Positions 33,963 through 42,493 of a stretch of DNA of 62,407 nt are shown here, piece after piece. Within the stretch, counting starts at the first letter, position 1, and every line of letters starts with the position of its first letter. This DNA is from Halomonas sp. DQ26W (GTDB lineage: Bacteria > Pseudomonadota > Gammaproteobacteria > Pseudomonadales > Halomonadaceae): assembly GCF_003339685.1 (NCBI RefSeq), contig NZ_QPKI01000025.1:1-62407 (forward strand), read 5' to 3'. A model generated the notes under the pieces. That model had not been told where the DNA came from. It did no database searches and saw only the letters and a list, made by a program, of their open reading frames with translations. Position numbers and translations under genes: made by a program.

Positions 33963-35332
33963 CCTCGCTTTCCGTCGGGGGACTGGGGCAGCGCTGCAGG
34001 CACGCCTCGGCGCGCGCCCAGAGCCAGCCACAGCAGTGCCACGAAGCCGAACACGCCGACAATGGCCGCCATGCCCCCCACGCCCATCATGGCCATGCCC
34101 GCCAGGGCCATCTCGTCGACGGGCGCGCCCGGTGTCTTGCGTACGCCGCCGTGGATGCCCGACCAGGCCAGCCCCAGCGCCATGAGAGCCACCCCGCTGG
34201 CGTAGAGCCCGAGTTGCCAGGTCTTCAGGCGTGTGGCGAGTCGCCGGCCACCGAGGTGTGGCAGCAGGGTGTATACGCCACCCATCAGCGCCAACGTCAC
34301 CGCCCCGGTGACGGCATGATAGTGAGCCGGCACGAGCAGGGTGTCGCCGCGAATCAGGCTACCGAGCAGGGCGCCAAGCAGATATAGCCCCAGCGACAGC
34401 GCCAGGGTCAGCCGCGCGGCGAGGGGTACGGCCCGCCGCCCGCGCAGGCCGATCGCCAGTGCCGGCAGCAGCAGCCACCACCCCCCCACTACCATCAACA
34501 GGGTAAAGGCCTGGGCCTGACGGGGCGCCAGCACCGGGAGGGCCACGGCGATGACGAGTGCCGCCAGGGTCGGCAGCCAGCCGGCCAGCAGCCAGCCGGC
34601 GACATGGCTGGACGGTAACGCCCAGCGCCCCCCTCCCTGGGCAGCAAGCCATAACCAGACCACCCCCAGCAACTGGGCGTAGGCCAACTGCAGCACATGG
34701 CCCGCGCCCCAGAAAAGGCGCTCGTAGTAGACCGCCACGGGCAGCCCCCGGGGCAATTCGGCCAGGGCCAAAAGCAGCACGGCACCGGCCATCAGCACGC
34801 TGATGGCGACGCCGCACAGCCCCAGGTCGAGCACCGCGCCCAGCGTAGTCGGCCAACGACGCGGCCAGGCCAGCACCACGAATCGCGCCGCGGCAGCGGC
34901 CATGCCGGCAGCAAACAGCGCCAGACCGACCAGGAAGGCCGATTGATCGAGCACCGGCACGTAGTTGCTGAGCACCACCGGCGTCGTGCCCCCCACCAGT
35001 GGGGAGAGCAGCATCAGCAGCGCTCCGCCGCCGGCCATGCCCAGCGGTACGTCGCCAAGGCGGCCGACGACCGGACGCCGCCAGACCCACAGCAGGCCGG
35101 CCAGGGCCAGGCACCAGACCAGCACCGAGAGGTTGACATGCAGCACCAGCGCCTCGGCGAAGGCGATACGCCCCGCCAACAGCGTGGCGACGCCCGGCGT
35201 GCGTGCCGCAACCAGCAGCAGCGCCATGGCGGCGGACAGACCGAGCGCCGCCACGGCAAGCAGCAACCAGCCCAGTGCTCCGGGATGACGCGCACCGATA
35301 TCCGGCGAAGAATGTGAGGTATTGTCACGCAT
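33959..35332 (-). CDS. Haem-copper-oxidase-fold membrane subunit lacking the Cu_B His pair
   Basis: 457 residues with about 12 membrane segments. His65 (ALVLHVNLSVLVW) and His339/His337 (VPAHYHAVTGAV) match the low-spin and high-spin haem ligands of subunit I, and His212 (FWGAGHVLQLAY) matches the first Cu_B ligand. The helix after it (AGWLLAGWLPTLAALV) has no His-His pair, which normal oxidases and most NO reductases need. No core subunit II gene is nearby. It could be a haem-only quinol or electron-input module. The inferred -10 (35340-35345) puts transcription start almost at the ATG, so a leaderless or later start is possible. Confidence 0.75.
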   Translation of the reverse strand: MRDNTSHSSPDIGARHPGALGWLLLAVAALGLSAAMALLLVAARTPGVATLLAGRIAFAEALVLHVNLSVLVWCLALAGLLWVWRRPVVGRLGDVPLGMAGGGALLMLLSPLVGGTTPVVLSNYVPVLDQSAFLVGLALFAAGMAAAAARFVVLAWPRRWPTTLGAVLDLGLCGVAISVLMAGAVLLLALAELPRGLPVAVYYERLFWGAGHVLQLAYAQLLGVVWLWLAAQGGGRWALPSSHVAGWLLAGWLPTLAALVIAVALPVLAPRQAQAFTLLMVVGGWWLLLPALAIGLRGRRAVPLAARLTLALSLGLYLLGALLGSLIRGDTLLVPAHYHAVTGAVTLALMGGVYTLLPHLGGRRLATRLKTWQLGLYASGVALMALGLAWSGIHGGVRKTPGAPVDEMALAGMAMMGVGGMAAIVGVFGFVALLWLALGARRGVPAALPQSPDGKRG

Positions 35333-35369
35333 CTGGCGGATAGTACCTGCGCCGGCAAGGGGCTCGACA

Positions 35370-35383
35370 CGGACCTTGGTCCG
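35370..35383. promoter_or_regulatory. Regulon palindrome, site 6
   Basis: CGGACCTTGGTCCG, both arms perfect. It lies in the divergent gap between the oxidase-like operon (start 35332) and the DegT/radical SAM pair (35511). Leftward, a -10-like TACTAT (complement of 35340-35345) is 34 bp downstream of the centre. Rightward no convincing -10 at that spacing was found. Confidence 0.65.
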
Positions 35384-35457
35384 ATGCCGAGCGCAGCCTC
35401 TGCAGGTCACAGAGAGCATGATAGACTCGCCGTCACGTCCCTACACCGGAGGTTTGC

Positions 35458-35514
35458 ATGTCATCACGTCTCCCTCTCCCTCTCCGCTTGCGCCACCGCC
35501 GTGGACGGCCATGA
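35458..35514 (+). CDS. 18-residue upstream open frame coupled to the aminotransferase gene
   Basis: ATG 35458 stands five bases after GGAGG (35448-35452), the only good ribosome-binding site in this gap. The peptide, MSSRLPLPLRLRHRRGRP, is rich in Arg, Leu and Pro. Its stop TGA overlaps the ATG of the aminotransferase (ATGA at 35511-35514), whose own start lacks a ribosome-binding site. This suggests translation of the large gene by reinitiation. It may be a regulatory leader peptide, or only a coupling device. Confidence 0.5.
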   Translation: MSSRLPLPLRLRHRRGRP

Positions 35515-36719
35515 TGATCCCGCGCCGCCGTATTGCGTTGGAGGGCCGGGACGCCCTGGCCTGGCTGCTGGCGCCCTGGCAGGCCGCCTCACGACGCGAC
35601 GCCCAGGTGCGCGCCTTCGAGGCCGCCTTCGCGCGGAGTATCGGCGTGGGCCACGCCCGCGCCACGGCCAGCGGCCGTCTGGCGCTGGGCCTGATTGTCG
35701 ATGGCCTGGGCCTGAGGCCCGGCGACGAGCTGGTGATTCCCGCCTACACCCTGGGCGAGCTGCTGCCGCTGCTGGAGTCGCGCGGCCTGGTGCTGGTGCC
35801 GGCCGACATCGACCCGGACACCTACAACATGACACCGACGAGCGTCCAAGCCTGCCTCGGGCCGCGCAGCCGGGCGGTGCTGGCCGTGCACATGCTGGGC
35901 GCCCCCTGCGACATCGAAGGCATCCTCGCCGTCACCCAGGCCCACGGGGTGCCGCTGATCGAGGATTGCGCCCATGCCACCGGCGCCCGCGTGGCTGGCC
36001 GGGTGGTGGGCAGTTTCGGCCGCGCCGCGCTGTTCAGCCTGGAGCCGACCAAGCCGGTAGCCGCCTTTGGCGGCGGGGTGCTGGCCACCGCGGACGATGC
36101 CTTGGCGGCCTACGTCGATACCGCCCTGAACGGGCCGTCGGCGTCGTCATGGCCCGCCCTGCGCAGAGCACTGTTCAAGGGGGCCGAGGAACTGGTGGTG
36201 CGCAGCCCCGCTTACGGCGTGCTGGCGCGTCACCTCTTCGACGACAAGCGCGCCAACCGCTTCGAGGCCTTCTATCGACGCGCCAATGCCCGTCGCCGTG
36301 GCCCCCAGCAGCACCTCAGCGCCTTCCAGGCCAACCTCGCCCTGCCCCGACTGGCGCGCCTGGATGCCCGTAACCAGCGCCTGGAGGCGGCCTGTGCGGC
36401 GCTCGCCGCCGAACTGCCGGCGCGATTTCGTCCCCAGCGGCGGGATGCCTTCGGCACCCCTGCCTTCTACCAGTGCGTGGCCCGCTTCGACGGCGATATT
36501 CGCCAACTGCGCCGCGCGGCACTGGCGCGGGGGGTCGACCTCGGCATCGGCGAGGAGATCATGAGCGACACCGCACACCGGCTAGGTCGCGACGACTGTC
36601 CCGGCGCCGCCCGGGTGTTCGCCGAGGCGGTTATGCTGCCGCTCTACGATGGCCTGACGCCCCGCCGACGCGACTACCTGCTAGACACCCTGCACGAGCT
36701 GGCCCGGGAACTGCCATGA
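35511..36719 (+). CDS. DegT/DnrJ/EryC1/StrS-family aminotransferase
   Basis: 402 residues from ATG 35511; an upstream ATG at 35418 in the same frame is less likely. Fold-type I PLP features: SGRLALGLIVDGLGLRPGDE near 47, VIEDCAHATGA-type segment (PLIEDCAHATGARV) near 155, and the Schiff-base lysine in FSLEPTKPVAAFGGG near 183. The family makes amino sugars on nucleotide carriers or related amines. It overlaps the radical SAM gene by four bases. With two glycosyltransferases in the facing operon, synthesis of an unusual sugar or tag for the envelope or cytochromes is conceivable. Confidence 0.88.
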   Translation: MMIPRRRIALEGRDALAWLLAPWQAASRRDAQVRAFEAAFARSIGVGHARATASGRLALGLIVDGLGLRPGDELVIPAYTLGELLPLLESRGLVLVPADIDPDTYNMTPTSVQACLGPRSRAVLAVHMLGAPCDIEGILAVTQAHGVPLIEDCAHATGARVAGRVVGSFGRAALFSLEPTKPVAAFGGGVLATADDALAAYVDTALNGPSASSWPALRRALFKGAEELVVRSPAYGVLARHLFDDKRANRFEAFYRRANARRRGPQQHLSAFQANLALPRLARLDARNQRLEAACAALAAELPARFRPQRRDAFGTPAFYQCVARFDGDIRQLRRAALARGVDLGIGEEIMSDTAHRLGRDDCPGAARVFAEAVMLPLYDGLTPRRRDYLLDTLHELARELP

Positions 36720-38122
36720 GCGACGTGATTTTGGTGCGGGTCGACCGCGAGAGTGCGCGACACACGGCCCATCCTCGCCACTGCGCACCGCCACTGGACC
36801 TCAAGTACCTCCAGGCGGCGCTGGCCACGACCACGGGCGAGACGCCACCACTGATCGATGGCTGGCTGACACCCTTCTCGGTGGCACAGACGGCTGCCAC
36901 TATCCTTGCCCGGCGCTCGCGTTACGCGGTGATCCGGGCGGTGACCTGGAACCTCGACGAGTCGATTCGCCTGGGGCGCACCCTGCGCCATGCCGGCGTG
37001 GTGACCATCGCCGTGGGCCAGCAGGTCGAGCATGTCACCAAGGCGGGTTACGACGGCTGGCACGAGGCCTATGACCTGGCGGTGGGCGGCGAACCCGAGG
37101 AGGAGGTGCCGCGCCTGCTCGGCCGGTTGCTGGCGGGCGAGCCACTCGAGCGACTGCAAGCGGAACAGGCCGGTTTCAGCACCGCCCTGGTGTGGGACCC
37201 CGAGGCGCTGCCGCGCCCGCGCTTCAGCGTCGATGAACTGGCCGACTACGCTTTCCCCTTCCCGACGCCCGGTCGCCCGGCACGACGCTGGGGGTACCTG
37301 CTCACCGCCTGGGGCTGTCCGCGCCCCTGCCGCCACTGCACGCTGATCGTGCGCAAGAGCGCGGGACGGCGACTGCGCACGCGTCCCGTCGAACAGGTCG
37401 TCGATGAGGTGGCGGCGCTGCGCGATGTCGGCGCCGAGGCGATTGCCTTCGAGGATGACTCGCTGCTGGTGCATCGGTCGCGGTTCCTGGAACTGGCCGA
37501 GGCGCTATGCCGGCGCAACCTGACACTGCCCTGGATGGCCAACGCCCGCCCCGACGAGCTAGACGACGAACGCATCGCCGCGGCACGGGAATCGGGGGCA
37601 ACGCTGATCAAGCTGGGCATCGACAGCGGCTCGCCGCACATGATCGAGACGATCGGCAAGGCCGCCGACGGCGAGGCCTGGGTGGCCGCCGCGGCGTCGG
37701 GCAGCGCGGCGCTGCACCGCGCCGGCATTGCCACGGTGGCGATGTTTACCCTGGGCTTGCCCGGCGAGACCGAGGAGCACGCCCAAGCCACCCAGGCGCT
37801 GATTCGGCGGCTGCGCAGCGCCTATCTGCAGGTGCACCTCTACCGCCCCTACCCCGATGTCGACCTGTGGGACGACCTGCCCGATGCGCAGCGCATCCGC
37901 GGGGCTGACTACCACTACATCGTCGCGCCGAGCCAGTGCAGCGCGATTTCAGCGGCACGCATCGCCGCCTTGCACGGCCGCATGTACCGGGAGTTCTACC
38001 TGCGCCCCGGTTATGTCGCGCGCCACCTGGCGAGTTTCTGGCGCTACTATCTGTCACCCCATGGTGGCGGCCGGCTGCTCGCCCGCCTGCCCAGCGTGAT
38101 GCGCTACCTGGTACAGCGCTGA
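36716..38122 (+). CDS. Cobalamin-type (B12-binding-like) radical SAM protein
   Basis: 468 residues. The N-terminal 180 residues resemble a degenerate B12-binding domain as in BchE-like enzymes (LDLKYLQAALATT, AVGQQVEHVTKAGYD). The radical SAM core has the cluster motif CPRPCRHC (C-x3-C-x2-C) near residue 201, then EAIAFEDDSLLVHRSRF and TLIKLGIDSGS. It is translationally coupled to the DegT aminotransferase. Its 3' end overlaps the end of the convergent GT9 gene by 69 bases. The substrate is unknown. Confidence 0.87.
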   Translation: MSDVILVRVDRESARHTAHPRHCAPPLDLKYLQAALATTTGETPPLIDGWLTPFSVAQTAATILARRSRYAVIRAVTWNLDESIRLGRTLRHAGVVTIAVGQQVEHVTKAGYDGWHEAYDLAVGGEPEEEVPRLLGRLLAGEPLERLQAEQAGFSTALVWDPEALPRPRFSVDELADYAFPFPTPGRPARRWGYLLTAWGCPRPCRHCTLIVRKSAGRRLRTRPVEQVVDEVAALRDVGAEAIAFEDDSLLVHRSRFLELAEALCRRNLTLPWMANARPDELDDERIAAARESGATLIKLGIDSGSPHMIETIGKAADGEAWVAAAASGSAALHRAGIATVAMFTLGLPGETEEHAQATQALIRRLRSAYLQVHLYRPYPDVDLWDDLPDAQRIRGADYHYIVAPSQCSAISAARIAALHGRMYREFYLRPGYVARHLASFWRYYLSPHGGGRLLARLPSVMRYLVQR

Positions 38123-39316
38123 AGGCTTGGGCGGGCCCAGTGTCGCCTCCGCGGCCGCGAGTACCGCATCCACGCCGATCTGCTGCAGGCACTGGTTGTC
38201 GGTACAGCGGGTGCGCCGCTGATTCGTGGCGCTGACGCAGGGCGAGCAGGCGAGCCCCACACTGAGCGTACGGGCATTGCCCAGCGGACGGTAGCGCAGC
38301 GGCGATTCGGGGCCGAAGAGCACCACCACCGGCAGCGGTGACACCGCGGCGAAGTGGGCCGGGCCGGAGTCGTTGCTGACCATCAGGCTGGCCAGCGAGA
38401 ACAGCGCCGGCAACTCGGGCAGCGTCACCTTGCCGGCGAAGTCCAGGCAACGCGGGTTAGCCACCGCGGCGGCCAACGCCGTGGTGGTATCGTGCTCCTC
38501 GGCGGCACCGATCAGCGCCACGACGAGGTCGGGATGACGCGCCAGCAGTGCCCGCACCAGCGCCGCATAGGCAGGCAGCGGCCAGCGCCGCTGGGGCAGC
38601 CAGGCGCTGGCGTTGGCATTGATCAGCACCAGGCGCCGCCCAATGAGGCTACCCTCGGGCAGGCGGGCGGCCAGGGTCTCGCCCAGCCGCGCCCGCACTG
38701 CGGGATCGCCGGCACGCAGCGGCACCGTCAGCGCTAGCGCCTCGCCCCATGCCGCCGGCTGGTCGAGCCCAGTGGCGACCAGGCGTAGGTAGTTGCGCGC
38801 CATATGGACGTTTTGATCGTAGCGCACGGCCCGGGTGTAGAGCGCCCCGTGGCGCAGCCCCTCGGCCGTGAAGCCGACGCGGCGCCGTGCGCCGGCCAGC
38901 ACGCCAAGCAGCGCCGAACCGTGGGAAAAGAGTTCCAGGTCGAGCACGGTACGCACCTGGTGGCGCCGCGCCCAGCGGGCCAGGCGCCACGCTTCGCCGG
39001 GTAGCTGCCAGAACCGCTCGACATGCAGGGCGAAGACCCGTTCCGGTGGCAAGGTGCCGGTGATCGCCAGTGCCGGGGCGTTGCGCGCCAGGGTGACGCA
39101 CAGCGGCAGCTCACCCTGCTGGCGTGCCAGGGCACGGATCGCCGGGTCGGCAAGTACCATGCTGCCGGACTCGGAGAGCTGCAGCAGCAGCACGCGGCCC
39201 GTTGTTTCGTCCGCCCGTGCCTGGCGACGCCGCAGGGCCAGCCAGGCGGAGGCCAGCCAGGCAACCGGCGCGCCCAGCCAGCGGTCGAGACGGCGAAGGC
39301 GGTCAGGCGTGAGCAT
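38054..39316 (-). CDS. GT9-family (heptosyltransferase-like) glycosyltransferase
   Basis: 420 residues from ATG 39316, with GAGGTG upstream; the TTG one codon before it was rejected. GT9 features: VLLLQLSESGSMVLADPAIRA as the N-terminal Rossmann start (quoted in part), VLINANASAWLPQRRWPLP near 230, and the donor-site SLASLMVSNDSGPAHFAAVS near 315 with FGPESPLRYRPLG. The C-terminal CSPCVS... CTDNQC cysteines are as in WaaF-like enzymes. It is the last gene of the cytochrome maturation operon, downstream of CcsA. LPS core or protein glycosylation are both possible. Confidence 0.85.
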   Translation of the reverse strand: MLTPDRLRRLDRWLGAPVAWLASAWLALRRRQARADETTGRVLLLQLSESGSMVLADPAIRALARQQGELPLCVTLARNAPALAITGTLPPERVFALHVERFWQLPGEAWRLARWARRHQVRTVLDLELFSHGSALLGVLAGARRRVGFTAEGLRHGALYTRAVRYDQNVHMARNYLRLVATGLDQPAAWGEALALTVPLRAGDPAVRARLGETLAARLPEGSLIGRRLVLINANASAWLPQRRWPLPAYAALVRALLARHPDLVVALIGAAEEHDTTTALAAAVANPRCLDFAGKVTLPELPALFSLASLMVSNDSGPAHFAAVSPLPVVVLFGPESPLRYRPLGNARTLSVGLACSPCVSATNQRRTRCTDNQCLQQIGVDAVLAAAEATLGPPKPSALYQVAHHAGQAGEQPAATMG

Positions 39317-39335
39317 CAACGCACCTCATGGAGGG

Positions 39336-40151
39336 TCACATCATCCCCTTGTGGGGCGACACAGAGACGAAGGGCACCCCGAAGAAGGTCAGGAAGGCCA
39401 GCACGAAGACCCCCACCACCAGGACGGCGCTGGTCTGCGGCGAGGGCTTTAGGGTGACTCGCAGGTGCAGGGCGAAGGCGAGCAGCAACCAGGTAATGAA
39501 CGACCAGGTCTCCAGCGGGTCCCAGCCCCAGTATCGCCCCCAGGCATCCTGGGCCCAGATGGCACCCGCTACCAGCATCAGGCTATGGAAGATCAGCGCC
39601 ACCGCCATGAAACGGTAGGCGAGTTCGGCCAGGCTGTCGCTGACCGGCAGGCGGGCGAAGCGCTCGCGAGCCGGCTGCAGGTGGCGCAACAGGATGATCC
39701 CGGCAAGCCCCACCGCCACCAGCAGCATGCCGGAAAACAGTTTGGCGAAGCCGATGTGGATGAACAGCCAGGTAGTATCGTACTGACTGGGGAGGTGTCC
39801 GGGATGATTGTCACTCAATTTCATCCAGCCCATCATGGTGAAGATGACCGGCATCACGATGGCGCTGGCCGGCCGCACCACCGGGTAGCGCCAGTAGACG
39901 ATCAGGAACACCAGCATGAAGCTCCAGATATTGCTCGACAGGATTTCGAACATCGTCAGGTAGGGGCCATTACCCAGGCGCACCCAACGCACCGCCAATG
40001 ATGCCGTGTGCAAGGCCAGCCCCAGGGCGAGCAATGCCAGTACACTGCGTTCCGGCAAACGCTTGAGCACCACGCCGGTGATGGCCGTTGCGCCACCCAG
40101 CACGTAGCCGAGCACGGCGCCCCACAACAGCACAACTTCCCATAGTTCCAT
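39336..40151 (-). CDS. ccsA: System II cytochrome c synthase subunit CcsA (haem exporter/ligase)
   Basis: 271 residues, about eight membrane segments. The tryptophan-rich haem-handling motif reads WGRYWGWDPLETWSFITW near residue 195, and the flanking histidines (LALHTASLAV, WLFIHIGFAKL, LIFHSLMLV) suit haem ligation. CcsA with ResB exports haem and attaches it to CXXCH. It lies directly after ResB in the operon. Its presence beside CcmF-G-H-I, normally an alternative system, is unusual. Confidence 0.92.
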   Translation of the reverse strand: MELWEVVLLWGAVLGYVLGGATAITGVVLKRLPERSVLALLALGLALHTASLAVRWVRLGNGPYLTMFEILSSNIWSFMLVFLIVYWRYPVVRPASAIVMPVIFTMMGWMKLSDNHPGHLPSQYDTTWLFIHIGFAKLFSGMLLVAVGLAGIILLRHLQPARERFARLPVSDSLAELAYRFMAVALIFHSLMLVAGAIWAQDAWGRYWGWDPLETWSFITWLLLAFALHLRVTLKPSPQTSAVLVVGVFVLAFLTFFGVPFVSVSPHKGMM

Positions 40152-40160
40152 GCGTACTCC

Positions 40161-41240
40161 TCAACCTTGACGTGACGGCAAGGACGCCCTGGTGTCGTCG
40201 CCGGCGGGCACGTTGGCGTCGGTCTGCGCGCCCCTGTGGCGCAGTGCCTCACTCTCCACATAGCGCGGCCGCCAGGGGCGCCGATTGTACTTGGCCCAAT
40301 AGTGCCAGCCCAGCCCGGCCACTCCCAGGGCGGCGGCAGCGAACAACCAGTGAATGGTCCAATCGTAATAGACGCGATAGCCCATCCAGGTGGTCAGGCC
40401 CATGTAGGTGAGATACCCCTCCGCCATTTCGACGCCGTCGCCAGGACGCAGTATCTGACGATTGTTGTCGAAACGCAGCAGCAGGTGGTGCGCTTCGGGC
40501 GCGCGGAAATGGGCAACCTGGTCAGCCGGCAGCACCTCTTCCTCGATCTCGAGCATGACCCACAGCGCCTGTTCGGCGCCGGGCGGGGTCCACTCTGCGG
40601 CCTGGCGATAATCATTCAGCGGGTAGCTCGGCAAGTGCACGCTGCCACGCTGCGGACGCGAGCCGTCGGCGGGTTCCCAGATGAAAATCGGCGCGAAGCC
40701 TTTATTGTGGGTGGTGTAGAAGCGGTACCCCTCGCGCACCAGCGGTGTGTTGTCGCCGATCACCATGGTGTGACGTTCGCCGCTCGCGTCGTGCCAGCTC
40801 ACTCGGTTGTGAGTGCGGTCACGGCGCTGCCCGGGGGAGTAGTCGATGATGAAGCCTTCGTTGACGAACGAGACCGACGCGAGGTCGCCGGCGTGCCAGG
40901 AGCCTCCATCCTGCACTGTCAAGCGCCCCTCGAAGGCCTGGCCGGTGGCCACGTCGACATGCCCGTTGAGATAGGTGAGGCGTCCCGCCGTTACCAGCAG
41001 CAGGATCGTCAGCAGGGCCAGATGGAACACCAGCAGGCCGGGATGACGGCGGAACACCGGGCTGACCAGAAGGGACGCAGCCAGGTTGATGGCCACCAGG
41101 GCCAAGGGTACCACCAGCGTCCAGGTGGTGCGCAACTCGCTGCGCAGCGCCAGCCACACGCCGAGAGCCAGCAGCAGCAGCAGCACCAGAGTCAAACGCA
41201 GCGAGGCCAACCGATGGATTCCTTGCCACAAGAGCCCCAT
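40161..41240 (-). CDS. resB: System II cytochrome c biogenesis protein ResB (Ccs1)
   Basis: 359 residues from ATG 41240, overlapping the stop of the upstream GT87 gene. ResB features are an N-terminal LASLRLTLVLLLLLALGVW helix, further helices near 45-95, a periplasmic domain of about 200 residues, and a last helix near 305 (WTIHWLFAAAALGVAGLGW). It is shorter than many ResB proteins but in the range of split CcsB/CcsA types. With CcsA it forms the haem ligase. Located between GT87 and ccsA. Confidence 0.88.
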   Translation of the reverse strand: MGLLWQGIHRLASLRLTLVLLLLLALGVWLALRSELRTTWTLVVPLALVAINLAASLLVSPVFRRHPGLLVFHLALLTILLLVTAGRLTYLNGHVDVATGQAFEGRLTVQDGGSWHAGDLASVSFVNEGFIIDYSPGQRRDRTHNRVSWHDASGERHTMVIGDNTPLVREGYRFYTTHNKGFAPIFIWEPADGSRPQRGSVHLPSYPLNDYRQAAEWTPPGAEQALWVMLEIEEEVLPADQVAHFRAPEAHHLLLRFDNNRQILRPGDGVEMAEGYLTYMGLTTWMGYRVYYDWTIHWLFAAAALGVAGLGWHYWAKYNRRPWRPRYVESEALRHRGAQTDANVPAGDDTRASLPSRQG

Positions 41241-42493
41241 CACGCCCTCCCGGAACGAGGTGGCACGGGGGCTGCTCGCCATGACAGCAGCGACCGACCG
41301 CACGGGCCCAGGCGGCTGAGCGCCAGGCCGAGTAGCACGGCACTGGGCAGGGCGCCGAGTTGAAAGCCGAGCCGCGAGGCGATCAGATACAGCGGCAGAA
41401 TCAGCGCCAGTGCCCCGCCCAGGCACAGGTATTCGCCGCTGCGGCCGCCACGGGCACGCAGGTCGGCGAGCAGCCAGGCCGCCGCCGGTACCACCATGAT
41501 CAGGTCGTAGAGGTAGACCAGCGGTACAGCCAGCGTCGCCGCCAGGCACAGCACGGCGCACTGCAGCCCGTGGGTCGCGGGCTCGCTCCGGCCGCGGTAC
41601 CAGACCGCGGCCACCAGCAGCACCATCGCACCGCTCGTCAGGAGTTGCACGGCCCAGGCGAATTCCAGGGACGCGCCGGCCAGGTTGACGGTGCTCAGCA
41701 CCGAGGTCATGGCGTGCCAGGCGTAGGCGCCGGCGCCGAAGCCTTCCAGACTGAAGAGCAGCGTGCCGATGAAGCCGTACCAGGCATCCATGCCCAGCAG
41801 CAGTACACTGCCGACGACCATGGCCACCACGGTCAAGGAGGCCGAGACGAAGACACGCCAGTGCCCGCCCGCGGCCAGAGCGATCGGGATCAAGACCCCG
41901 AAGTGCGGCTTGACGCTGGCCAGGCCGATCAACACCCCCGCCAGCCAGGGCCTGCGGCGCAATTGCACCAGGCCCAGGGCGATCAGCCCGGCGATGAGGA
42001 ACCCGGTCTGGCCGTACATCAGGTTGTAGAAAGTCGGCGGAGCGGCCAGGGCCAGCAACAGACCCCCATCGGGAAGAATACGGCGCATGGCCACCAGGTA
42101 GGGCACGGCGGTGAGTATCAACCAGGCGGCCAGCGACGGTAGATAGGCAAGATAGGCCAGCGGCAGCACCAGCACGATGAAGGTCGGCGGATACATCCAG
42201 GGCGGAAAGCCGACCCTGTCGAGCTGCTCATCCGTCAAGCGGTAGTCGTAGGCGGCATTGGCGGCGACACGCGCCGCCGCCGCCATGCGCTTCGGGTAGT
42301 AGAGGTTTTCCGGCGCTTCATGACGCGCCAGCAACGCCGCCCCGTAGGTGGGCGTGTAATCCGTCCAGAAGGGACGCTCCCCCGCCGCGGCGCCACCGTA
42401 GCCCTGGTGGTACTGCAGGGCGATGAAGGCCAGGTAGCCCATCACCAGCAGCCAGGCCAGCGGCCGCACAAGCGATCTTGCAGAATGGCTCAT
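41240..42493 (-). CDS. GT87-family polyprenyl-phosphate glycosyltransferase-like membrane protein
   Basis: 417 residues with about ten membrane helices. GT87/DUF2029 features are DYTPTYGAALLARHEAPENLYYP near residue 45, MYPPTFIVLVLPLAYLAY near 100, NLMYGQTGFLIAGLIAL near 165 and GVLIGLASVKPHFGVLIP near 190 (KPH is characteristic). These enzymes move a mannose-type sugar from a lipid carrier to an acceptor outside the membrane. It starts four bases before the stop of the 11-haem cytochrome gene, so the two are coupled, which raises the question of cytochrome glycosylation. Confidence 0.85.
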   Translation of the reverse strand: MSHSARSLVRPLAWLLVMGYLAFIALQYHQGYGGAAAGERPFWTDYTPTYGAALLARHEAPENLYYPKRMAAAARVAANAAYDYRLTDEQLDRVGFPPWMYPPTFIVLVLPLAYLAYLPSLAAWLILTAVPYLVAMRRILPDGGLLLALAAPPTFYNLMYGQTGFLIAGLIALGLVQLRRRPWLAGVLIGLASVKPHFGVLIPIALAAGGHWRVFVSASLTVVAMVVGSVLLLGMDAWYGFIGTLLFSLEGFGAGAYAWHAMTSVLSTVNLAGASLEFAWAVQLLTSGAMVLLVAAVWYRGRSEPATHGLQCAVLCLAATLAVPLVYLYDLIMVVPAAAWLLADLRARGGRSGEYLCLGGALALILPLYLIASRLGFQLGALPSAVLLGLALSRLGPCGRSLLSWRAAPVPPRSGRA

